Source: Aptenodytes patagonicus (taxonomy: Eukaryota > Chordata > Aves > Sphenisciformes > Spheniscidae). From it: a DNA stretch of 64,000 nucleotides. Positions 47,425 to 60,383 of the stretch are shown piece by piece (within the stretch, counting starts at the first letter, position 1; each line of letters starts with the position of its first letter). The position numbers were made by a program, and so were the translations under genes. The DNA is taken from contig NC_134974.1 of assembly GCF_965638725.1 (NCBI RefSeq), forward strand, positions 1,200,143 through 1,264,142. The letters are read 5' to 3'. The notes under the pieces are model-generated. The model did no database searches. It saw only the letters and a program-made list of their open reading frames with translations, and was not told the origin of the DNA.

Positions 47425-50400
47425 TCAGTAAGCCACAGCCCCAGGGTCCCGCGGGATGCTAAAAAGTACATCCGCTTTGGCGTTGATAAAATACGTGGCG
47501 AGGAGAGAGAAGATCAGAATGGCAATGCCCACAACCAAAGTGATTATCTGGGAAGGGATGAGAAACACTTAGCATTGTTGTTACAAACACAGACCTGCAG
47601 CACCTCACAGAATTTGCATCGAATGGGGGTCTCTGTCAGAAAGCTAACAGAGACCAGCTCACTGCTGAGGCACCGCGGACAGTGAAATAAAAAGATACTC
47701 TGAGGACCTTACAGACTTGGACAAAAGCGACTGCCAGACAGGATCAGGTCAGCTTTCGTTGTAGTTATCAACAGTGCACACAAACCGATGTTTAAGAGAA
47801 AAGGTAAGAAAGTTGTACCACGGATAAAGAACGTATCGCGTTTCAGGGTGGTCGACGCAGTTTGCAAAGATTTTTAGCAAGCATTTAACTTAATGCTTTG
47901 GCTACTCCTGCATGAACTGTCATCTCCTCCAGCGAGGAACTCTAAATGCCAACAAGCACAGCTGCTGGCAGAATCAACATCTGTCAAAAGCCTTTGCATA
48001 ACTGAGATTACCTCCTGCTCAGCACCTTTCCTGAAGCCTAAGTGCCAGACCAGTCTAAGGCCTCGTTAGATTCCTCCCCGTCAACCCTTCTCCTTGCATG
48101 GAATTCCCAGACTCCCCTGAATATCTCAGAACAGTCCCCATGCAGTGGCCAGACACTCATGCACCACTACAACTCTCTCAGTACATTTTCTATCGGGTCA
48201 ACACTTCAGGGATGGCTGGGCTCAAACTGTGCATCTCCAGGGCACCAGTATCTACTGGGCTGTAACAGGCCGAGAGACACAGGCAGGGCATTGTGCTTGC
48301 CCGACAGTGTTAAAGAGGCCCAGTGCCCCACAGATAAATTGCTCAGATTTCAAATAACCATCCGAGAGATGCAACAATTGCCTGGGCTTGCATGGCCTTT
48401 GGGTGGCTTACTGCTAGCATGATGACGACAGCGCTGTGCACTCCCGAGTCTGTCCTGACAGGGTATGACATCATTAACAGCCAACCAGAGGGCATCAAGA
48501 CAGGCACAGAGTCCCAAAGTGACTGTACGCTTAACCCTTATTCTGCTGGCACTTAAGCCACATCACACCCAGCTAAGGGCTGCTTAGAATCTGAGACACT
48601 GAACCAACAGCAGCTTCTGTTTGTGAAGGTTTGTGCAAAAGTTAGTCCTGTGCTGTCGAGAGGGGATTCGAGCTGCAGGAAGGAAGATCTGGGCTGCACA
48701 TCAGGCAAAACACCTTAACAGCCAGATTCACTGGCTTGGCTTCCTGTGCTTGGGGAAGGGGTTAAGACTCCTGTCATTTCTATCTTTTATTCACAGAGCT
48801 CAGCCTGCTCATGGGACTCTTGATTATTCTGCACTGTCTCAGCCTCAGCGACTGGGTTATTAACCCACAAATGGCTGGAGGTGGTAGGGTTATCACCAGT
48901 GATGCATTCTTGGTTACCTCATTTTCAAGGATCAAAGCCTGGCTGTTCTTAACTGGGGAGCTCGCACAGGATGATGGCACAAGATCTTGTAACAAACTCT
49001 GAACTGTTTCTCCAGCTGTCAGGAGATGTTATTCAAAGCTAGCCACATTTTTTTCTCTACTTTCTTTTTCAGACATGTACAAACTCACCTCTAGCTCCTT
49101 GCTGGCTACCAGAAATATTCGGGCACGGATCTCTTTCCACCGACTCTCTGTCCACGTGGAGTACTCTGTAGATCCCCATTGCCTCAGCTCAAAGGCAGGA
49201 GAGAGTGCTTTGCTTAGGTGGACGGTTGAACGAACGCAGTAGGGGACTCGTGATGTCGAGTTAGGGTCCAGAGAACCCTGCACCCAGGCATATTCATACA
49301 TCTGCAAAGAAAACGGGAGAGTAAGAGACAGCATAACAGCCACTAGCAAATAACCAGACTATCCCCTCGTTCTGGAACCTTACCCGTGAGAGAGAGAGGG
49401 GCTTTACTGACTGTTCTCACTGTAAGGGGATCCTTTTGCCCACTCCTCCCCTGCCCTTGGGCATTAAGATGCTTCCTTGTTGGAGGAGTTTCCCAGTTCT
49501 CCCATGTGTTACTACAAGCAGTAGAAAGCATTCCTAACCAGCTTTCCTCAAAAGCAGAAACCAGCAAATTGGGACAGCAGATCTATCCTTACCTATCATC
49601 CCACTCCAATGGATACTTACTTCTTTCTCACTGCTGGGTGTTTTGTCAGGGTTCACGCACTCTTCCTTGGTAAGGTTAACAACAGTGCCCGTGAGGTTGG
49701 CCAGAACATACTGTACAAGGTAGGTAGTGTTCACAGGGCTGGAAACGGCAACGTAATGTTGGGGAACATCACCTGGAACAGTCAGAGAAATGGGATTGGC
49801 GGGGAGAGGGCCAGAAGCAGACCATGTTAGTATGGCGCTTCAGAAAGCTGCCAGGTAACATATGGGGTCAAACCCATTCCTGTGTTCTTCTTCCCTACGT
49901 TGCTCTTACCCAGAATTCCTTTTATGTCTGGTTTAATGATGGACTGAAACCAGGAATTGTTCATTTTAATCAGAAACCCATACAGCATTCGAGAGACCTG
50001 GAAAGAGATGGAAATCGGTTTATACAAAGAGGAGAGAAAATAGCATCTTAACAGCTATACCTCTCAAGATTATTTGGCTGACAGATGTTTCCCACTACAA
50101 GGGCCAAGAGCACAGCAAAGGAGAGACTATATGTCACAACTGCATATAATTCAGGACCAAGCTGTGAAAATTGGGTTTGATTCCAGCTCCACTGACTCCT
50201 TAGCTGTGGCACACATTGCCATTTCATCTCAGCTTCATCTTCTGCTTTGTGGAACGAGGATAAAGGAGCTCTGTTTTGTAGAGGGCTCGTGAAGCTTCAT
50301 GTCTGCCCTGAGATCGAGAGGCAAGGAACTAGAGAAGGGTGAAAGGTTTTTCATTCAGCTGTGGTGGGGAAAGAGAGAAGGGGGGGAGGCAAAGCCCTCA

Positions 50401-53400
50401 TGGAGACAGACCGGACAGCATGCTGTGTAAACACATATAAACAGAGACAGAAGGGAAGTACGTGAGGGCTCATCAGAGATGCCAGGGACGCAATTCCATC
50501 TGCTCGTACCGTTTTTGGATCTGCCTGAATAGCAGAGGTGTTGTTGGCTCCCCCCGCAAGCCGGTAGAGAGCACGGGCGACCACTGTGGCAACTTCTGCC
50601 AGGGACTGCAAAAGAAGAGTGCTCTGTGTTAATCAAGATAGGCAGATCCAGCAAAACAAGCAAGCAGAGCAAGCCAGAATCTACACATCCATCAAACGCT
50701 TACATCGTGCTAGCATTTGAGCCCCTATTGCCTTTGTCACTGTACAAAGCACTCCCACCTTCTTTCGGCCCTTTCTGGAAACAGCTTTCCCCCTCTCCCC
50801 ATGACCCTGCATCTATCTGCCCCCACCCAAAGCCCCATCCACCCCAGATACAGCAGCTAAAGAAAATGCAAAGTAGAAACCTTGGCTGTGTCTGTGACAT
50901 ACTCCAAGGTCTCCTCAGGGCTAAGCCCCTCGGGGTATTGCATCCGGATGTTCTCTGGAGTGTCGTACATGCTCTGGTAGTATCTGAAAAGAAGGCAGCA
51001 AACAGAGGTTGGGGAGGGGCAGAAAGAAACCACAGGGCATGGAATTCAATTCAGAGTGTGCCTAAAGCAAACAGTGGGAGCAGTCTCCTGGGAGCAGAGA
51101 TACAGCCCTGCCAAAGCGCTGCCCTGCCACACGCTCCTTAAACCATTTAATGAGGCTTTATAATTAACTTGGCCCTTCCACAGCTTCTCCCATCTGAGGA
51201 TCTCCACGCAATTTACAAGCTGTGATTAGCTTTCAGGTGGGCGACAGCCCAATCTATTAAATGGGTAGAGAAACTGAGGCAAGGACAACCCATGCAGAAG
51301 GTCTCCTGGGAAGAGGGCTTTTGATGCAAGTCGTGCCAGTGGATTTTATTAATGCCTTATCTTGAAGGCGGCGAGGAGTTGCAAGTGAACTCTATGAGAG
51401 ATTTACACCAAGGCGTCTGCAGCACACGCAGCTGAACCGGGAATTGGGCTGAGAGCCCACTGCATGGTCTATGCACCTGACATTCCCAGCTAACCTGGGA
51501 CTGATCCCCCCCGGTCTAAAGATGGATCACACAGCAGTGAGCTGCGCTTTCCTCCACCCCAGCTCTTCTTATCCCTTTAGAGCAGTGCAGATTTAGAGGT
51601 GAAAGGGAAGCTACTTCCCCTTGATTGCTACAGAGATTCTCAGAAACCGCAGAGAAGGATAGAAGATGAAGGGAAGGAGACAATTTGAAGAGTTCCGGGA
51701 AGAGGGGAGAGGCATCTGTCTGTCCTCTACCCCACATTTCCACTTCCAAAGTTGAAAAGGAGCAGGGGATCCCCAAGGAACAGGCTGTAGTAGGGTCATG
51801 TGGGGTGAATGAAAGTGCCCTTTCCAATGCCTGGGGCTTCCTGCCATCACAAATAGAAAGCTATATTAAAAAAAAAAAAAAAAAGGCAGCTAGCTTCTGG
51901 AAGAACAGATGAGGCTTAGGCACGCTCAGTTGCCATTTGCTCACCTCTGGCTTCTAGCCAGCTGTGGGGAACATTTTCTGTACAAAACTGGATTTCTTTC
52001 GGTTGTCAGAATAATTATGTTGCGCTTGTTCAATTACATGGCACATGTTTGCTCCTCCGCTCCCCCCGGACTGCCGCTCTACATGTATGTTAGGCAGCAC
52101 ACCCCCGGCAGAGGCGTTGCAGGAGCTCAGATGCCCTCTGCCGGCTCCGTTGCCTTCGGCTGTGGGCCAACCTGTGCCCGTCCAACCCGGGAGAAGTACC
52201 TGTTCTGGAAGGCAGTCTTGTGGTCAGTCAGGACCACTCCGGGGATGTGCCGGGCCCGAAGGAAGCGCTGGAAGGAAGACGGGGGAAGAGGCTGGGAGTA
52301 TCCAGCTTCCTGCAAAGTCACGCTTGCTCCCACGCTGCTATTATTCAGAATATCTAGCAAGTTTCTAACCTGAAAGAAGAGAAAACGGCACTGTTCCACT
52401 ATTCTTTTGGATGTGTGATTTCTCTGGAAAGGTTAACATCCTGATCATCTGCAGCATGCTAAAGATCCCACAGCATTTTGGTTAGATGAACAACTACACA
52501 GTGCTTTCTATTACCTGCACTTCAACAGATTCATTCATCCGAGAGACAGGGTCTGTATGCATCCATAGAATTGAGTCATTCCTTAGAGCCACCTTCAAGA
52601 AAAAAAAAAACCAAACACCACCATGAGTACGTGACTGGACATTACTGAGTCTTGCAGAGCAGGGAAGTCCAGTCCAGGGAAAAATCAAAACCACTGAAAG
52701 GCTGGCTGGGAAAACCACAGCTAAATTATCACAGAGAAACAGAGAATAAAAAGGTCCCCTAACTTATCCCACACCTGATTCAACTCCACAAACGAATGAA
52801 TGTTGTCCAAGCGGAGAGGAAACTTGTCTTTTTCCATATCATACACCATTCGTGAGCTGCCAATGTAATCAAAGGTCTCCTGCAAGAGAAAAAAAAAAAA
52901 TCCTACATGAATCACATACGGATAGCTGCCTGGCACAACTAACAGCAATATCTGAGAGGCTGAGGTGGACCAAAACCAAGAGCTCGAGGGCCAACTACTG
53001 CACCAAGTATTTCTGAAGGTTCCCGGAGCCTGGCACACGCCAAAAGACCAAAGTAAACATTACATTGTGCCTGGCTCCAAAGACAAAGATATTGTAGGAG
53101 GGGATGGAGCAAAGGACAGAAATGAAGGCAAAGAGAAAAAAAAAACATGGGACAGCTACTGAATTCCACAAGCAAGAAAGGCACAGAGGCAAAGTCAGAC
53201 TTAAGAGAGCACCGATATCTAGCAAGATACCGTTACTGTGAGTAACAGCGGAGAGGCATTAATACAGCCTTTACACTGGCAGAAGTCATCCTCTTTGTTT
53301 TTTGGTACAGAGGACAGCAAGTCGGGGAAAAGAGCAATTCTCCATTCCAGGAATTAAACATATGAAGCTTTCCTGAAAGGAGGGGTGTCTGTTTCCCTGG

Positions 53401-56400
53401 AAAAAAGGCAGGGAAGGCTAGATGACAGAAATGAGTTTGTCAAGGGAGCTGCAAGAAGCTGAGCATTGCCTGGGGAAGAATAGGTGCCCCTAAGAAGAGA
53501 ATCCCCACGACCAAGAAGGGCAATGAAGTCAGCCAGCCACCAGACTTCCCCCTTGACTAATTTACAGCCAAATCTTATCATTCCTCCTGCACCATGGGAG
53601 CACGACAGGGAATGTCCGCTCCATAGCGCTGTATGCCTGTCTCCCCTGGGGAACTTCTGACTAGGGATATATGTGCCGAGGAGGGTGAATGAAGGGAATC
53701 ACATGGCCGCAGCACGGGGGCTGCGGGAGCCAGTTTCACAAAGCTGCACAAAAGAAGCCATCAATGTAGATGCCTTGAGGGGAACATCAGCTGTTGGCCA
53801 TCAGTCCCTCCTCCACAAGCTTGTTCTGCTTTTCCACAGCTGCCAACTCCAGTGCTGGGCGCTCAGAAATGAGCTACATTTCGCTGCTGTCAACACATAT
53901 ATTTTTAATCTAGCCTTTTCTGGGCTTCATTTCAGAATTTAAAGCCTGGCCATCGCAGTTCATCCTGAACGGGGGTGAGGCAGAGAACAGACATGCAGAC
54001 AGGCACACCGGGAGGAGACAGGAGGGAAAGCAAAGTTTGAGTCATTCATCCAGAATGAACTGTGGGGCAGAATATGGGTTGCCCCAGTGGAAGCTCCATC
54101 TGCTGTTGTCATCCCAGTGCAATTAAGATCCTGTTCTCACCAGGGGAGCACAGAGAACCATGGTGTGGGGATGCAGACAAATGACTCCGCACAAAGAGTA
54201 GGGAAAAAGTTCATTTGCAGGGAGCCAAGGGCTGATTTGCTGTCTTAGAACAAGCCAAATGGTGGAGCGACGCCGCTGCTCATACCCCTTGGAAGAAGGT
54301 GAACATTATATTCCTTTGCAGCAAATGAACATCTGACACTTTATGAAGGGCTTCAGCAGCAGCCAAGTGGGTCACAAAAGAAGAGACAGCGCTCTCTGCC
54401 CCAGGTGCAATGTTCCAGAAGAAGGAATGGCTGTCAATCTGTAAGCATGAACAGGAGGTGTAAGAAATGTGCACGTAGACAGAGGAATACTGTATTGGGA
54501 AAGCAAATCTATCACCTCTCCTATCCCGCTCATCCTACTGATAAGGGAAGAACCAAAGGACTCCGCCTAATGAAATTTAAAATACCAATTGCATTGTTGT
54601 GGCAGTCCTGAGGCCTCAGAGCCCTGCGCCACCCCCCCACCCCGCCCCCAGCCCTGACCTGAAAACCGAGATTATCAAATGTGCCATAATTTTAATGCTG
54701 GCATCACTGTTCAGCGTGAGGCTCTGAGATGGTGACAAAATGGAGTTTTGAACTTGCATCTCTGGAGGGTGTAAAGTGACCGTAAATCAGACTGCTAGGC
54801 GGAGAAGCGAACTTCTTTCTGAGCTCTGACACTGACTCACTGCTTGAAAGACAACAAAATCTCCATGTGTCTCAGCCTCTGCCCCCCCAAAAATACAGAT
54901 GAGCCAACCATGCTGTCTCCCTCTGCAACACATTTTAAGGATGTGAAATATCTTAGGAAAGCATTAACTTAGAAACGCTAACTATTTCTACTTGTCTGGC
55001 TCCAGCAGTAAAGAAAATGCTGAAAAAAGTCTCACATAACAAGACAGAAAGAAACAAAACGCAGGTGTCCTTATATTGAAACAATAGGTAAACCCACCAA
55101 CTAAAAGGCTCATACTTGCAGAAACACAATAGCCAGTCGGATCTAAAAGGTTTGGAACATGGGAAGAAATGAAAATATATGCGAGAAGTACGTTCCCATG
55201 AGACTCTCAGCCCACATCCTCCCAGGATCCTTCCAGTCCATGCTCTACAAAGCAAGATTAAGAGGTACCTACTCGTGTAGCGACAATAATAACTTCCTTC
55301 TCAGGATCGACTTTTCCAGAGGAATTGATAGGTTGCAAGGTGCTCCACACGTTGTAATCAAGAAGAGGATCACATACAACCTCTAGGAAGCAGAAACAAC
55401 ATTGCTTGAGTTGAGACTACAGCAGTGACAAGTGAGAAATGAGCTTTCTGGTCAGCTGTAGCTCACCAGTGGTTCTATCACAGGGACAAGCTTCTGCTCA
55501 GCAGGGGTGAAGTCCTGGCCCCAGGAAGGTCACTGGCAAAACATTCACCAGGACCAGGATTTCAATTCACGTACACACAGCCTAATGGGGCAGTAATCTC
55601 AGAGCCATTCTTGATGATCTACGTAGCAGGTATTAGATACCTTTCTCAGCCAGCATCTCTTCTACATATTATCTTCTAAACTGGTGACAAACATAGTCCA
55701 AAATCCCTTAGCACTTCAATAGTTTATTTTGAAAAGGCTCAGTTGGCAAGCAAGCCTTTAGGAAAACTCTAAAATTGCCTTTCTTTTGCACAACTCTATT
55801 CCACTGGGATTTTCACCACCAGCCTTATCCCACATCATGAGCAGGAAAGAGGAATCTGCTCACCTGGATTAATGCTGAAGGTGCTTTGGAGGGAGCTGCG
55901 TCTCATGCAGGTAACCGTGCTGGTGACAGCATGCATGTGGGAAAAAAGCTGCATGGCACAGAGAGGGTACTCGGGGCCAGATCCATCACGAGGGACATTA
56001 TGGTCTTGATAACACTGGATGGAAATAAAAATCGTTACAAAACTTAGCCTTTCTGTAATAGCATCGTGTACTGCATATAAAATTGGACCATATGTTTTTA
56101 CTGTAGATTTCAACATCTAAGCCGAGAGAAAACAAAACTTCTGTCCCCTTTCCTGAACTGTGCAGCAGTTCCCCTCTCCTACTCGTCGAGGAAGTGCAGT
56201 ACCTGTTTAATGACTTGTGTCTCATTGGCATCTTCGAGCAGAAAAATAGGGAAGTCAAAATCCTCGTACGAAAGCCCACTCCCCACAGGATTCCACACGG
56301 TCTTATTGCAGTGTGCAAACTGAGGGCCATAATCTTTGGAATAAACACCTGGAAACAGAAAGAAATGGGCAAATCTGAGCCTGCAAAAGAATAACAGACT

Positions 56401-59400
56401 GCAGGAGAGGTAGGGCCCACTGAGAAAATAGCAGCAAATACAGAATGAGCACCATTACGGGCTGAGGAACCAGCTGAAAAAAGCTTGGAGAGATGGAGTT
56501 GGTCACTGCATGCGGCAGAGTGGCAGAGACAGAGCGCCGTGCCACGCAGAGAGAATGAGAAACATGCATGCTCAAAGCCATCACATGCCAGGAGGCTGGC
56601 ATGAGCACTCAGTGAGCATTTATCACATGCTGAGAGAGCGGAGGAGGCACACAGAGAAACATTATACTTCAAAAGGAGGAACATACAAACCCGCAATTTC
56701 TGAGCTCATCATGTGCTGGAAGTACCCCTAAGGCATCCATAACGTGCCAATCATTTTAACACCTAGATACTGTGCAAACAGCACGAAGGCAGGGACACGA
56801 CAAATGCCAGCACACCAAACTCATCTCAGGAGCGTACACGGCATCCTTCACAACAGAAAGCTTTGTGCAAACTACAGAAGGTGTAGTAACTTCTCCCCTC
56901 AAAGTGCAAGACTGTAAATTTGCTGCACGAAAAAAATAGCGAAAGGAAAACCCAACTGAAGCCACAGGGGGAATTCAGGGAGGCAGAATGGCATTTTAAA
57001 GAGTAGTGACTGGCCCAGACAGGGGTTAACACACCCTCCACTCAATCTGTGCAGACACAAGACGCTTTAATGATCACGTGTGGACAAAGTACAAGTTTCA
57101 CATGTTAAAGAAAAAGAAGTTACAACAACCCTTGGTCAGGTTTAACACTGGAGTGACTTAATGCTGTTTTAGCCGGCTTATCTAATTGTCTTCCCCTAAA
57201 CACCCGTCCCAGCCCTTGTTGAGAAACGATGAGATTCCAGCTCAGACAAACTCCTTTGGAAGAACACATTGAGCCTGTTACCTTAAACACCATTTTGACA
57301 TTAAAGCGGAGCCGCAATTTCAGCCACCCTTTGCACTTCTTGCTTTGACTGTAAAATGTAAAGGCACCATTTCCCTTCCTCCTAACAAGGATAAAGACTT
57401 AAGATTTCCTTACCAAACCCATCATTGGGGCACTTCAAACCAGGAGAGAATCCCTGGGGAGGGCTAGGTTTGGCAACGGTCACAGCAAGGCCTGACACTC
57501 GCGAGGTTCCCTTCAGCTGCAGCATTACCCTCCTGGAAGAGAGAAAATACGAGTGAAACTTTGAATTCATTAATGAAGAGTTACAATCCAAGACGTGCTA
57601 ACGCTGACGTATTACAGTCGAGCAGGCGACGATGCTTTTGACCAAAATAACCAACATGTCCCTTTTCCTTTGTCTTCTCAGAACTGCATGAGAGTACGCA
57701 TACAGCAACAAGCAGAAAACTTCAGCCACTTCTTTCCTGCTCTGCCCAGGAAGAGACGTGAGCAACCTTAATCACGGTGTTAAATGAACTTTAGCAACTG
57801 CTACAGTGATGAACCTGGCATGAGAATTTACACAGAGCAGAGCTCTTCGAACAGCAAACCAGCCCATTTAAGAAGAAATAAATGCAGGCACTAAAACACA
57901 CAAATGTTTCAACCTCACTATACTTCAGTGCAGTCAGGGCTGATTCTGCCATCTGTCACTTGAAAAATGACCTTTTCATCACCGGATTAGGGACCCGTAT
58001 CGGTCTTCTGGGCTCCAGTCACCCTGGGAAGACAAAAAACTGATGATGACCGACCTGTTGAAGAGGCTCCCATCCAGCAGTATCATGTAGGGTGGATGTG
58101 GGCCATCAGCGAGCACCCAGTTCAGGTCCTCCTCCTTCTCAACCACGTGGATCACCCCTGTGTCTCCGCTGATGGAGGCTGTGGAAAGAGAGCGCGCCCT
58201 TCCCGTTTCACAGTGATCCACTTCCTTCACACCCCCAAACCACCCCGGAATAGCAGGGCGGTATGTTCCTACGGGCTTTAGGGAAGAACAGCTCATGGGA
58301 TTAGAGGGCTGGAGGAAGCAATTTGGTGAAGCGGCACCATTTAGCTAGAGCAGGACAGAAAAAGGAACGGCGCCTTTTAGTAGGGAAAGAAAAAAGCTGA
58401 ATAGCATAGATTAAGAAATAAGCACTCATGTTTTGAAAGCTTCTTTTGTTTAAGCACATCAAAGCGCTTAAGGACCTTCAGCTAACTAAGCACTGTGAGT
58501 CTCCCGTGACTGAAGAGAATAAGGAAGTATAGCAGGAAACAGGGCCTGAGACAGAAAGGCACTTGGAGGAGACAGGACCGGCCTCAAGGACCGCGGTCAC
58601 AGAAACAGTTTAGTGCCGCCCCTCAGCAAAGAGTAAAAATTGCAAATTCAGAAACTGAGAGCTCAAAGACAGCTCAGCACGAGGCCCGGAGGAGCGCAAG
58701 GGGCGAAAGATTGTGACAGCAAAGGGGACTAGCAACAAAGCAGGTCCACCGCTTGTCATTTCGCCCCGTCCCAAAGAAAACGGATGACGGACAAAGCACT
58801 TTCATAAGAAGCTACTGATAAAAACAAGCACTTTGTCAAGCCCCCCAGTTAGTAACGGCTGTCATTGTCGGAAACCGCCTGTGACCAGGAAGGCAGGACT
58901 GCGTGCAGCCGTCTGCCCTAGCACTAGGCTCACACAGAGGGTGGAAGAAGAGTCAAGAGAACCTTGTACCCTCGGTTTTCTGACCAACCAAGCGCAGCTG
59001 CGCTGCCCTGTAGTGGCAGCTGACAACCTCTGCTGCAGGGAGCGGCTCACTGTGGAAGCAAAACTGAATTGGAAATGAGCAAAACACTGACTCACACTAA
59101 CTTCACCCAGGAATACTGCTTGAATGGGGTTCCCTCATCTATCTTTTAATTTTAACAGGCATGTAGTTCTGCCTTCCCCGTTTCACTATGACAAAAAAAC
59201 CCCTTACAAAGTTAACAAGCACTGCACAAGCAGCTCAACCAAGCCCTCCGCTCCCTTCAGCTGCCACCTTCTCACTTCTTCACTCCCTGCTCCCTCTCTC
59301 GTGCCTTGTTAACCCCAATGCATTCCGCAACGCTCACAGCTTTGCCTCGTACCCCTAGAAGCTGTGGCTTAGGTTTTGTCCTGTGCGTGCACCGACTGCA

Positions 59401-60192
59401 CAAGCTCAAAATGCTGCGCTCTGCCTCGGCAGGGATTTTCATGGTCTGCAGGAACACAGTCTCTCTAAGGTCTCCACCCCTCAACTTAGCAGAAACAGGT
59501 CAGCATATTCAGCATTACTGGAGCAGGATTGGAAAAGAGGGCAAACAGCGCTGAGAATGAGGGCAATACTGATCTAGGCAAGTCCAACAGGAGAGCTGCA
59601 TTACACCCGATCACCCACGGCACGACCATCCCAAGGAGCAGCTCTGGGGCCCCGCAGCTCTACTCACACTGGCAGCCGATCTGGTGGGTGGCATTCAGGA
59701 GGCGAACGCACGGTGCCGTTTTGTTCAAGGGGATGTAGATCTTCCTCTCAACAGAGTTCCCCTGGCAGGAGCCTGGGGAGAAGACACAGCCCCGCCTCAG
59801 AGGGGGGCAAACCAGGGGCTCCCCGCATGTCAGAAGGCTCTCCCCAACTGAGGGGGGAAAGACGAGCCCCTCCCCAACTCAGAAGGGGGCAGGCGAGGGC
59901 TCCTAGTGCCGCCATCTCAAAGGGGGCCAGGCGAGGCCCTCCCTACCTCCCCTTCAGTCGCTGAGCGGCCCCAAACCGGGGGAAGCGAGGCGAGGCGAGG
60001 CCAGGCCAGGCCAGGCCTGCCCTGCCCAGCCCTGCCCCTCTCCCAGCCAGCCTCACCCGCTGCCAGCACGGCGAGAAGCAGCCCCCGAAGCAGCCCCCGA
60101 AGCAGCCCGCACCAGGCCGGGAGTGGGGCCCGGCAGCTCCCCGCAGCGGCCTCCATCCCCCGGCTGCCCCAGGCCCTCCCCGCCGCCGCCAT
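47425..60192 (-). CDS. NCSTN: NCSTN, nicastrin, gamma-secretase subunit (17 coding exons)
   Basis: Single-pass glycoprotein that receives substrates for gamma-secretase (with presenilin, APH1 and PEN2), which cleaves Notch and APP. Exons 5' to 3': 60057-60192, 59668-59772, 58055-58178, 57414-57532, 56203-56348, 55864-56014, 55273-55382, 54286-54438, 52775-52879, 52515-52592, 52200-52369, 50881-50983, 50510-50605, 49910-49997, 49621-49772, 49089-49301, 47425-47547. The sum is 2172 nt, 723 aa plus stop; human has 709. Signal peptide at residues 1-46; large ectodomain with many N-x-S/T sites; the DYIGS motif at about 352-356, preceded by Glu349 (human Glu333); transmembrane segment at about 684-704; short tail ending PGAVAY. 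All joins keep frame with GT/AG ends. A second in-frame Met at residue 13 would give 711 aa. It is transcribed divergently from COPA. Confidence 0.97.
50155..50290 (+). mobile_element. MIR-like SINE fragment
   Basis: Contains ggtttgattccagctccact, gactccttagctgtggcaca, then catctcagcttcatcttctg and gaacgaggataaaggagctc, which follow the MIR core wording (ctctgccactgac, tgtgacctt, cctcagtttcc, gggataa) with many changes. It lies in the NCSTN intron between the exons at 50510 and 49997. It is old. Confidence 0.5.
51166..51300 (+). repeat. Ancient L3/CR1-like repeat fragment
   Basis: The wording catctgaggatctccacgca, atttacaagctgtgattagc and aaatgggtagagaaactgag matches the 3' part of an old amniote repeat (gaggatctcaaagcgctttac, then attttacagatggggaaactgagg). 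It is in an NCSTN intron. Confidence 0.5.
54812..54965 (+). mobile_element. MIR-like SINE fragment
   Basis: Contains ctgagctctgacactgactc, then actgcttgaaagac, ctccatgtgtctcagcctct and aatacagatgagcc, in the order of the MIR core. It lies in an NCSTN intron (between the exons at 55273 and 54438). Confidence 0.5.
58445..58545 (+). repeat. Possible ancient L3/CR1-like scrap
   Basis: The string cacatcaaagcgcttaagga resembles the ctcaaagcgctttacaaa of an old amniote repeat. It is short and weak, and lies in NCSTN intron 2. Confidence 0.3.
59796..59945. repeat. Minisatellite of about 41 bp, four copies, in NCSTN intron 1
   Basis: Copies begin near 59797, 59838, 59879 and 59916, each with a cagaggggg-like start and a gaggccctcccc-like end; they have diverged from each other. 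It sits between NCSTN exons 1 and 2, within the CpG-rich gene start. Confidence 0.65.
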
Positions 60193-60383
60193 CTTCCCAG
60201 CCCTTCCGCTTCCTCCGTCGCGGCCACGCACGGGGCGCCACCGGAAGCCGCTCTGCACCGGCGGGAGGACTGGCACTCGATGGTCGGGGAGGTGGCGGAA
60301 GCGGAAGGCAGCTGGGGGCACTTCCGGGGCGCCGACGTGGAGGGCCGGGGCGGTGGCGGGGCCGGGGGCCGGGGCGGAGGGCC
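60193..60383. promoter_or_regulatory. Bidirectional NCSTN/COPA CpG promoter
   Basis: Only 191 bases separate the two start codons. The stretch is CpG-rich and has no TATA box. It holds several ETS-type sites: cacttccggg (about 60318-60327), caccggaagc (about 60238-60247), gcggaagcgg (about 60295-60304) and gcttcctccg (about 60207-60216). The NCSTN start lies in aagatggcggc, which also fits the YY1 element common at the 5' ends of housekeeping genes. The pair is divergent in mammals too. Confidence 0.8.

Noticed and set aside
55998-56696. A 232-aa minus-strand open frame across NCSTN exon 5
   Set aside because: It is read in another frame through an intron and antisense-free exon sequence; the true exon 5 frame has clean splice ends and matches nicastrin.
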